Shown here in pieces: positions 1-5,160 of a DNA stretch of 5,160 nt. The position numbers and the translations under genes were made by a program. Within the stretch, counting starts at the first letter, position 1. Every line of letters starts with the position of its first letter. Location of the stretch: assembly GCA_044349205.1 (NCBI GenBank), contig JBIKRJ010000174.1, forward strand, positions 1 to 5,160, given 5' to 3'. Source of the stretch: UBA9547 sp044349205. Lineage in GTDB: Bacteria; Bacteroidota; Bacteroidia; Cytophagales; UBA9547. A model generated the notes under the pieces. That model did not search any database, had not been told where the DNA came from, and was given only the letters and a program-made list of their open reading frames with translations.

Positions 1-1
1 G

Positions 2-2302
2 TTTCAAAATGGTTTTTTTACCCTTGTCAGTACGTTAGAAGATCCACTTTTGAATACCCAGTTGTTACCCAATCAGCTTTTGGAAGACAACGAGGGTAAT
101 ATATGGATGGGAACTTTTGGCAATGGTCTTATCAAATTGTCTATCAGGCACAGTACTTTCTATGGTTTCGACAAAAACTTGAAAGTGAATTCGGTAACTG
201 TTTCGGGCAAGAAAGAAATTTTGTTGGGTACTTCTGGCGGTTTGTATGTTTTTCAGAAGAAAAATAGTCGATTTGTGAATGCTGGCAATCCTTTTGCGAA
301 AGAAGAAATTGTTTCTGTAACCGAAATTGGCAGAGATATTTTTGCATTGGCCACCCAATCTTCAAAAGTATATGCATGGAACAAAGAAACGCAGGAATGT
401 ACAGCTTGGGTTTTGCCGCTCCCTCAACAAAGTAAAATAAGGCAAATTGTAAAAGACAGAAATGGCAATGTGTGGCTTGCCACTTCCAGTGGCGCTATGG
501 TGTACGACGTTAAAAGAGGGACTTCCAGGTTGTTTACGATGAACGACGGGCTAGCACACAACTATATCTACAATATTTTTCCTGATTCTAAAGGTAGGAT
601 CTGGTTTGCCACACACAAATCAGGTTTATCTTATTTCTACGGTTCTAAAATTGTAAATCTAAAATCGCCTGTCGAAAATTCGGGACTTGATGTGAATGCT
701 TTTGCTGAAGACACAAAGGGCCGTTTATGGGTAGGAACTTCAGGTCAAGGCATTTTTTTGGTAAACCCTGACGGACAATTTGTTAAAACAATTTCATCGG
801 TCGATGGGCTTTCTTCCGACTATATTTATTTTTTCCAAAAAGACGTGTATGGCGCGGTTTGGGTTGGACACAAAAATGGCTTGGATAGAATACTGACTAC
901 AAAAGAAGATAATTTCATTATTTCGGATTACACCCAATATTTGGCTGGAAGAGAATTGGAACAAGCCGATTATCAGACGGCGAAAGATAAAGATGTTTGG
1001 TTGGCAGGAAACAACGTGGCCATTCGCTTAAATATAAATCCCGACGAAAAATTGCCAGAGGGTTCTTTTGTCGATATTTCAGGATTGAAATTGAATTATC
1101 AAGATGTTAATTGGTCTGCTCGAAAAAATATTCGCTTTACTAACGAAATACCTGATTACCTGTCGTTTGCATACAACGAGAATCTTTTTACTTTCTTGTT
1201 CAACGGTATTTCGTTTCAGTACAACGACAAGCTCAGATATCAGTATAAACTAGAGGGTTTCGACGATGATTGGTCTTTGTTGACAGAGCAAAACTTTGTG
1301 ACATACAACAAGTTGCCACCTGGCGACTATGTATTTTTGGTGCGTTCGCGCAATTATGCAGGGATATGGAGCAAGCCTACCGCTTTACACTTTGTCATAA
1401 ACCCACCTTATTGGGAGACATGGTGGTTTAGGGTGGCTTTTGTGGTATTAATTATGGCCTTGGTGTATGCATTTCTCAAAATACGAACTGCCAACCTCAG
1501 AAAAAGAAACGAGGCATTGGAAATAGAAAAGGCAAAACTGGAAAAAGAAATTTCGGTACGAAAAATAGTAGAGAACAAACTTTTGAAAAGTGAAATAGGA
1601 CTAAAAAACACGAATCAGGAACTGAATACCTTCATTTACAGGGCATCACACGATTTGAGGGGACCAGTTTCCACAATTTGGGGTTTGATAAATGTGGCCA
1701 AACTGCGCATTGCCGACAAAGAATCGAACGAATTTTTAGCACTCATGAATACTTCGGTCGAAAAGCTGGACATGATTTTGAAAAAGCTTCTGATTGTTTC
1801 AGAAATTAAACAAAACGAGATTCAGGCCGAAAGATTGGATATAAATGAAGTTCTTGAAAGCGTTTTGAATACTTTTGCAGAAGAAATTGAAAAATCGGGT
1901 ATTCAAGTTCAAATCGAATCGAAAGTAAAACGTACCTTCAATACCGACCGAAAGTTGTTGGAAATTGTTTTAAAAAACGTAGTCGACAATTCGATTGTGT
2001 ACAGCAAGAAGTCAAACCCACAATTGAACATTTTGTTGAATGTTAAACAAAACGACTTGATGATTCAAATAAAAGACAACGGCACAGGCATAAAACGCGA
2101 AAATTTAGACAAGGTTTTTAACATGTTTTACAAAGCAAGCGATATGTCTAGGGGAAACGGATTGGGATTATATATTGTTAAAAACGCACTATTGTTGCTA
2201 GATGGTGAAATTCATTTGAGCAGCGTGGAAAACGAATACACATCGGTAGAAATACACATTCCAGAATTTAAAAAGAACACACATGCAGTTAGACGAAGTT
2301 AA
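2..2302 (+). CDS. Two-component-regulator-propeller membrane sensor histidine kinase (5' partial)
   Basis: The frame is open back to the window edge, so this is the C-terminal 766 residues of a larger protein; the TTG at nt 50 is internal, not a start. Numbering from nt 2: eight degenerate Reg_prop blades, with the D-x-x-G-x-(I/V/L)-W-(V/M/L/F)-(G/A)-T signature best seen at Trp codons nt 104, 473, 602, 728, 860 and 998, and weaker blades near nt 221 and 341, giving a 39-46-residue period. Then come a Y_Y_Y domain (about 390-470), one membrane helix (474-496) and a charged coiled coil (about 500-545). The HisKA H-box SHDLRGP has phospho-acceptor His550; the HATPase_c has N-box Asn659/Asn663, G1 DNGTG (692-696) and G2 GNGLGL (718-723). 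By family, the propeller is periplasmic and senses a ligand while the kinase is cytoplasmic. No receiver or HTH domain follows, so a separate response regulator is expected. The ligand is unknown; family members often sense glycans. Confidence 0.93.
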   Translation, partial: FQNGFFTLVSTLEDPLLNTQLLPNQLLEDNEGNIWMGTFGNGLIKLSIRHSTFYGFDKNLKVNSVTVSGKKEILLGTSGGLYVFQKKNSRFVNAGNPFAKEEIVSVTEIGRDIFALATQSSKVYAWNKETQECTAWVLPLPQQSKIRQIVKDRNGNVWLATSSGAMVYDVKRGTSRLFTMNDGLAHNYIYNIFPDSKGRIWFATHKSGLSYFYGSKIVNLKSPVENSGLDVNAFAEDTKGRLWVGTSGQGIFLVNPDGQFVKTISSVDGLSSDYIYFFQKDVYGAVWVGHKNGLDRILTTKEDNFIISDYTQYLAGRELEQADYQTAKDKDVWLAGNNVAIRLNINPDEKLPEGSFVDISGLKLNYQDVNWSARKNIRFTNEIPDYLSFAYNENLFTFLFNGISFQYNDKLRYQYKLEGFDDDWSLLTEQNFVTYNKLPPGDYVFLVRSRNYAGIWSKPTALHFVINPPYWETWWFRVAFVVLIMALVYAFLKIRTANLRKRNEALEIEKAKLEKEISVRKIVENKLLKSEIGLKNTNQELNTFIYRASHDLRGPVSTIWGLINVAKLRIADKESNEFLALMNTSVEKLDMILKKLLIVSEIKQNEIQAERLDINEVLESVLNTFAEEIEKSGIQVQIESKVKRTFNTDRKLLEIVLKNVVDNSIVYSKKSNPQLNILLNVKQNDLMIQIKDNGTGIKRENLDKVFNMFYKASDMSRGNGLGLYIVKNALLLLDGEIHLSSVENEYTSVEIHIPEFKKNTHAVRRS

Positions 2303-2720
2303 CAAGGCGCTACACGAGTTGGTCGAAAAAAGAAATGAACTAGCTCAATTGAAATATTCAGATCCCAAATACGATGACCTAGAGGAAGTCATTCACGACA
2401 TGGAAGATGATTTTCTAGATGCCTATGGAGAATATTTTGAAGATATTTTGACAGATGTACACGACAGGAATTTTCCTGAGAGCGATGTACTGTCGCCCAT
2501 AGCGTATTTGGTAAAAAAATACACGCAAAAGACTTTTTTACCCAACGGCACTGTGGAATACAAAGTGCCAGCAAAAGAAGGGGTGTGGGTAGAAGCATTT
2601 GAAATACCCAATAAAAATGTGAGACTCATTCTTTTGCCAAATCCACCACGCTTAGTGATACATCTGGAAAACGGTGCACAAAAAGAAGTATGGAATGCCT
2701 CTCAGACAAGCATAAACTAG
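2283..2720 (+). CDS. Conserved-looking acidic protein of unknown function, coupled to the kinase
   Basis: This 145-residue protein is not one I can assign to a named family. Residues 1 to about 55 are strongly charged and predicted helical with heptad-like leucines (LHELVEKRNELAQLKY, then DDLEEVIHDMEDDFLDAYGEY), suggesting a coiled coil or helical hairpin. Residues 70-80 (SPIAYLVKKY) look like another helix. The C-terminal half (about 87-135) alternates hydrophobic and polar residues with Gly/Pro turns and is likely a small beta domain. There is no signal peptide, membrane segment, metal motif or catalytic signature, so it is probably cytosolic. The ATG at nt 2283 lies 20 bases inside the end of the kinase gene, in another frame, with no Shine-Dalgarno sequence; this suggests co-transcription and perhaps translational coupling. 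Codon use resembles its neighbours. The reading frame is convincing because the composition is protein-like and the gene fills the space up to the next stop exactly. Function should be left as hypothetical. Confidence 0.82.
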   Translation: MQLDEVNKALHELVEKRNELAQLKYSDPKYDDLEEVIHDMEDDFLDAYGEYFEDILTDVHDRNFPESDVLSPIAYLVKKYTQKTFLPNGTVEYKVPAKEGVWVEAFEIPNKNVRLILLPNPPRLVIHLENGAQKEVWNASQTSIN

Positions 2721-2721
2721 A

Positions 2722-3861
2722 TTAGGAAAGTCGGTTTTTGAAATTGGCGTAGTCGAATTTTTTAACAAGTTTAAATCCTTTTTCGTCGTTCCACATTCCT
2801 ATGCTGGGGTGGGGAACTCCGTTGAAGGTGCTTGTTTTTACCATGGTGTAGTGAATCATGTCGTCAAATATGATTCTGTCGCCTACTTTCAGTTCCTTTT
2901 CAAAAGACCAATCGCCCATATAGTCGCCCGACAAGCAAGTGTTTCCGCCAAGCCTATACGTTGGTTTTCCAGCCATAGCATCTGAAGCCCCTAGTACTCG
3001 AGGTTTGTAAGGCATTTCAAGACAATCGGGCATGTGGGCTGTAAACGAAACATCTAGCATAGCGGTCCGAATGCCATGGTTTTCCACAATATCCAATATG
3101 GAGGCTACCAAATAGCCAGTTTGCCAAGCAAAAGCACTTCCAGGTTCTAAAATCACCTTCACGGGATATTTTTCTTTGAAATTTTTGAGAGTTTTTATCA
3201 AATGGTCAGTGTCGTAGCCTTCTCTTGTCATCAAATGACCACCGCCCATATTCACCCATTTTAACTGGTGCAGATATTTTCCAAACCTTTTTTCGAATGC
3301 GAAAAGCGTTTTTTCCAAGTCGTAAGAAGAAGATTCGCATAGGCTATGAAAATGCAATCCTTCGACACCCTCTGGCAAAGCATCACCCAAATGTTCGGAG
3401 GTGATTCCCAACCGGCTTCCGTTGGCACACGGATTATACAATTCGGTTTTTACCTCTGAATATTCAGGATTTACCCTAAGACCTATCGAAACTTTTTTGC
3501 CCGATTCTTTTATGATAGGGTAAAAGCGTTGGTATTGTCCGAGTGAATTGAAGGTAATGTGGCTACTTCGTTTTAAAATTTCTTCAAATTCATTTGGCAC
3601 ATATACAGGCGCATAGGTATGGGCTTCCGTTTTCATTTCTTCGAAACAGAGCATTGCCTCGTGCAAAGAGCTTGCAGTTGCACCTTGTATGTACTCTCGT
3701 ACAATTGGAAACGCCGACCACATAGAAAACCCTTTGAAAGCCAATATGATATCAATATCGGCTTGGTTTTTTACCGATTCTATCAATCGTAGGTTTTTTC
3801 TAAGAAGTGCCTCGTCCAACACGTAGCAAGGAGAGGGAATAGAACTGAAATCGATGGGCAT
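2722..3861 (-). CDS. nspC: Carboxynorspermidine / carboxyspermidine decarboxylase
   Basis: This 379-residue PLP enzyme has the alanine-racemase/ornithine-decarboxylase type III fold. NspC decarboxylates carboxyspermidine or carboxynorspermidine to spermidine or norspermidine, the last step of the aspartate-semialdehyde-dependent polyamine route, in the cytoplasm. Visible landmarks: the N-terminal SIPSPCYVLDEALLRKNL, the Schiff-base Lys43 in LAFKGFSMW, ATASSLHEA (61-69), GLHFHSLCES (168-177), the phosphate-binding GGGH (206-209) and EPGSAF (239-244), and C-x-x-GD at 309-313 matching the ODC-type active-site Cys/Asp loop. The length fits the family. I chose the ATG at nt 3861 because family proteins begin just before IPSPCYVL; an in-frame ATG at 3957 would add 32 basic, unrelated residues and run over the likely promoter. 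There is no Shine-Dalgarno sequence. The partner carboxy(nor)spermidine dehydrogenase gene is not in the window. Substrate preference between spermidine and norspermidine precursors cannot be read from the sequence; spermidine is more likely in this phylum. Confidence 0.95.
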   Translation of the reverse strand: MPIDFSSIPSPCYVLDEALLRKNLRLIESVKNQADIDIILAFKGFSMWSAFPIVREYIQGATASSLHEAMLCFEEMKTEAHTYAPVYVPNEFEEILKRSSHITFNSLGQYQRFYPIIKESGKKVSIGLRVNPEYSEVKTELYNPCANGSRLGITSEHLGDALPEGVEGLHFHSLCESSSYDLEKTLFAFEKRFGKYLHQLKWVNMGGGHLMTREGYDTDHLIKTLKNFKEKYPVKVILEPGSAFAWQTGYLVASILDIVENHGIRTAMLDVSFTAHMPDCLEMPYKPRVLGASDAMAGKPTYRLGGNTCLSGDYMGDWSFEKELKVGDRIIFDDMIHYTMVKTSTFNGVPHPSIGMWNDEKGFKLVKKFDYANFKNRLS

Positions 3862-3878
3862 TGAAATTGATTTGCTTG

Positions 3879-3886
3879 CAAAACTA
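3879..3886 (-). promoter_or_regulatory. Candidate Bacteroidota -7 element for nspC
   Basis: On the minus strand this reads TAGTTTTG, a full match to the Bacteroidota -7 consensus TAnnTTTG. It lies 17 bases upstream of the chosen nspC ATG, so the leader would be only about 10 bases. No TTG/TTTG -33 box is visible at the usual spacing (about 19-23 bases), so the assignment rests on one box. Confidence 0.4.
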
Positions 3887-3902
3887 AGCGAATGTTGACA
3901 TT

Positions 3903-3910
3903 TACTTGTG
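3903..3910 (+). promoter_or_regulatory. Weak candidate -7 element for the CCG-domain gene
   Basis: TACTTGTG matches TAnnTTTG with one mismatch. A TTG at nt 3876-3878 lies 24 bases upstream, slightly longer than the usual spacing. The leader would be about 40 bases. The intergenic region also holds TTGACA at 3895-3900, a sigma70-like -35 hexamer, but no convincing TATAAT follows at 17 bases. This is a tentative call only. Confidence 0.2.
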
Positions 3911-3959
3911 ATTAATCTTTTTTTTGCTTGTTTCGTACTCAAACATAAAAGCTGCATTT

Positions 3960-4757
3960 ATGGAAGAGCACACATTGAAAGTAGAAACCATGGCCGAGTG
4001 GGCTGCAAAGGGCGAAATGCCTGAAATTTTGTTTTGGGTGGGGTGTATGGGCTCTTTCGACGATAGAGCTAAGCGAGTTACCCTTTCGCTTGTGAAAATT
4101 CTACAGCATGTAGGTGTGAAATTTGCTGTACTTGGCACAGAAGAAAGTTGTACGGGTGACCCCGCTCGTAGATCAGGAAATGATTTTTTGTTTCAGATGC
4201 AAGCAGTGGCCAATATACAAGTGATGAATGCCTATGGCATAAAAAAAGTGGTTACGGCTTGTCCGCATTGTTTCAATACCTTGAAAAATGAATACCCCGA
4301 ACTAGGTGGAAATTACGAGGTGGTGCATCATTCGCAACTATTGCAAGAACTTATAAACCAGGGGCACATTTCCCTAAGTGGCGAAGGAGATTTCAATGGC
4401 AAACGCATTACATACCACGATCCATGTTATTTGGGTAGGGCAAATGGCGTTTACGAGGCTCCTCGTATGCTTATACAGGCGTTGGATATCGATTTGGTAG
4501 AAATGAAACGAAGCCGAAGCAATGGGTTGTGTTGCGGTGCTGGTGGTGCTCAAATGTTCAAAGAACCCGAAAAAGGGAATAAGGACATCAACATTGCCCG
4601 TACCGAAGAAGCTCTGTCGACCAATGCTAACACCATTGCGGTGGCCTGCCCTTTTTGCCTTACTATGATGCAAGATGGTTTGAAAAACAAGGAGAAAGAG
4701 ACCGAAGTTTCGGTTGAAGACATTTCGGAATTGTTGGCCAAAAGGATAGGGGCATAA
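3960..4757 (+). CDS. (Fe-S)-binding protein with two CCG domains (HdrB/GlpC/LutA-like)
   Basis: The 265-residue protein has two cysteine-rich CCG domains, the fold found in heterodisulfide reductase subunit B, GlpC, and glycolate or lactate oxidase Fe-S subunits. Domain 1: Cys29 (WVGCMGSFD), Cys64 (ESCTGDPARR) and Cys101/Cys104 (ACPHCFNTLKNEYP). Domain 2: Cys156 (HDPCYLGR), Cys191-Cys192 (GLCCGAGG) and Cys230/Cys233 (ACPFC). Domain 2 has the full C...CC...CxxC set; domain 1 has Ser63 where the first Cys of the CC pair would be. There is no ferredoxin-type CxxCxxC motif, signal peptide or membrane segment, so electrons must come from a separate protein, in relatives often an adjacent membrane Fe-S protein that is absent here. 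The ATG at 3960 was chosen over an upstream in-frame TTG at 3924 because the usual N-terminus of the family (short lead to TMAE...G..PE(I/V)LFWVGC) starts there. It is divergent from nspC. The exact redox substrate is unknown. Confidence 0.9.
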   Translation: MEEHTLKVETMAEWAAKGEMPEILFWVGCMGSFDDRAKRVTLSLVKILQHVGVKFAVLGTEESCTGDPARRSGNDFLFQMQAVANIQVMNAYGIKKVVTACPHCFNTLKNEYPELGGNYEVVHHSQLLQELINQGHISLSGEGDFNGKRITYHDPCYLGRANGVYEAPRMLIQALDIDLVEMKRSRSNGLCCGAGGAQMFKEPEKGNKDINIARTEEALSTNANTIAVACPFCLTMMQDGLKNKEKETEVSVEDISELLAKRIGA

Positions 4758-4786
4758 AAAAACCCCGAGGTTGTCGGGGTTTTTTT
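4756..4786. terminator. Bidirectional intrinsic terminator
   Basis: A perfect 13-bp inverted repeat with arms at 4756-4768 and 4774-4786 surrounds the loop GGTTG. The core is CCCCGA/TCGGGG flanked by A7 on the left and T7 on the right, so each strand gives a GC-rich stem followed by a U tract. It sits between the convergent CCG-domain and ArsR genes and can serve both. The left arm begins within the TAA stop codon of the CCG-domain gene. Confidence 0.93.
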
Positions 4787-4805
4787 GAAATCAAATCAAT
4801 GAAGA

Positions 4806-5135
4806 TTAACCTATAGACTTGAAAGTTGCAAAATGCACATCTTTCACGTTCAACAAAGCTTCGTGAAGTTTAAGGTTGTTTATTGAATAGAAGATATTTT
4901 TTCCTTCTCTTCTTACTTTCAAAATTCCAAGGTTTCTCATGCCGCTAAGGTGATGTGAAACCAAAGATTGTTCACATTTTACCTTGCGACAGATGTCGTT
5001 AACATTCATTTCGCCATTTTTTGATAACAATTGCAACATTGTTACACGGGTTTTGTTCGCAACAGCTTTCAAAACAATAGTCAATTTCATTGCTTCTTCG
5101 GCCTCAGCACTTGTAAGTTGAGCAGTGGTTTTCAT
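4806..5135 (-). CDS. ArsR-family winged-helix transcriptional regulator
   Basis: This complete 109-residue protein fits the size of ArsR/SmtB dimeric repressors. Residues 17-38 form the first helices (LKAVANKTRVTMLQLLS, matching the family's LKALADxTRLxILxLL). Residues 43-67 contain the helix-turn-helix, with recognition helix EQSLVSHHLSGMRNLG, and 70-86 form the beta wing (LKVRREGKNIFYSI). The only cysteines are Cys49 and Cys54. The CxC pair of arsenic/cadmium sensors, expected at the start of the helix before the recognition helix, is replaced by NVN (44-46). The C-terminal helix (LHEALLNVKDVHF) has His91 and His101 but not the D-x-H...H-x-x-H/E zinc site of SmtB/CzrA. A classical metal sensor is therefore not supported; the ligand is unknown. 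The ATG at 5135 follows an A-rich stretch with no Shine-Dalgarno sequence. Only 25 bases of upstream DNA are visible and show no clear operator. It is convergent with the CCG-domain gene; the target genes are not identifiable here. Confidence 0.92.
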   Translation of the reverse strand: MKTTAQLTSAEAEEAMKLTIVLKAVANKTRVTMLQLLSKNGEMNVNDICRKVKCEQSLVSHHLSGMRNLGILKVRREGKNIFYSINNLKLHEALLNVKDVHFATFKSIG

Positions 5136-5160
5136 TTTTTTTAATTTAGATAGTAATGTT

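Noticed and set aside
50..52. TTG as the start of the sensor kinase
   Set aside because: The frame is open upstream to nt 2 and continues in protein-like sequence leading into a propeller blade, so this is an internal Leu codon of a truncated gene.
74..1010. Recurrent G-x-(I/V)-W-x-(G/A)-T coding pattern as a DNA repeat
   Set aside because: The repetition is at protein level (propeller blades) with divergent nucleotide sequence, so it is not a DNA repeat array.
3910..3917. GATTAATC palindrome as a regulator site
   Set aside because: An 8-base palindrome in AT-rich DNA is expected by chance; no second copy was noticed nearby.
3862..3957. N-terminal extension of nspC from an ATG at 3957
   Set aside because: The extra 32 residues are Lys/Ser/Cys-rich, do not resemble the family, and cover the intergenic region with promoter-like elements.
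3924..3959. TTG start adding 12 residues to the CCG-domain protein
   Set aside because: The ATG at 3960 gives the normal family N-terminus; the extension is translated AT-rich leader DNA.
4374..4673. 99-codon minus-strand open frame inside the CCG-domain gene
   Set aside because: It lies wholly opposite a clear conserved gene and its translation has no domain-like character; it is a shadow frame, as are those at 65-377, 1408-1611, 2389-2629, 3902-4138 and 4550-4741.
5136..5160. Possible ArsR operator (imperfect dyad ATTTAGATAGTAAT)
   Set aside because: The two halves match poorly and the region is cut by the window edge, so AT-richness explains it.

Overview
The window reads as chromosomal DNA from a member of the Bacteroidota, probably a Cytophagales-like environmental lineage. 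The grounds are a two-component-regulator-propeller / Y_Y_Y sensor kinase (a family strongly enriched in that phylum), start codons without Shine-Dalgarno sequences, moderate-to-low GC with AT-rich intergenic DNA, and a match to the Bacteroidota -7 promoter consensus (TAnnTTTG). The genus is not determinable by eye. Coding density is very high and no gap between genes exceeds about 100 bases.

Layout: (1) nt 1-2302, + strand: the C-terminal 766 residues of a large membrane sensor histidine kinase. It has at least eight propeller blades, a Y_Y_Y domain, one membrane helix, a coiled coil, and HisKA and HATPase domains. Its 5' end lies outside the window. (2) nt 2283-2720, +: a 145-aa acidic protein of unknown function whose start overlaps the kinase gene by 20 bases. 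(3) nt 2722-3861, -: nspC, carboxynorspermidine/carboxyspermidine decarboxylase, ending one base from the previous gene's stop. (4) nt 3862-3959: a 98-bp divergent intergenic region with candidate promoter elements. (5) nt 3960-4757, +: an (Fe-S)-binding protein with two CCG (cysteine-rich) domains of the HdrB/GlpC/LutA type. (6) nt 4756-4786: a strong hairpin that can terminate transcription from both sides. (7) nt 4806-5135, -: a small ArsR-type winged-helix regulator, complete, with only 25 bases of upstream DNA visible.

How the genes work together: the kinase and the 145-aa gene are probably one transcription unit. nspC belongs to spermidine/norspermidine synthesis, the CCG protein to flavin- or quinone-linked redox chemistry, and the ArsR protein to an unknown stress or ligand response. 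Nothing in the sequence ties these three into one pathway; they look like independent housekeeping and regulatory genes arranged head-to-head and tail-to-tail. I find no mobile element, CRISPR array, RNA gene or clear sign of a new biological system. The points worth a second look are the uncharacterised protein coupled to the kinase, the CCG protein lacking its usual partner, and the ArsR protein lacking the classical metal-site residues.
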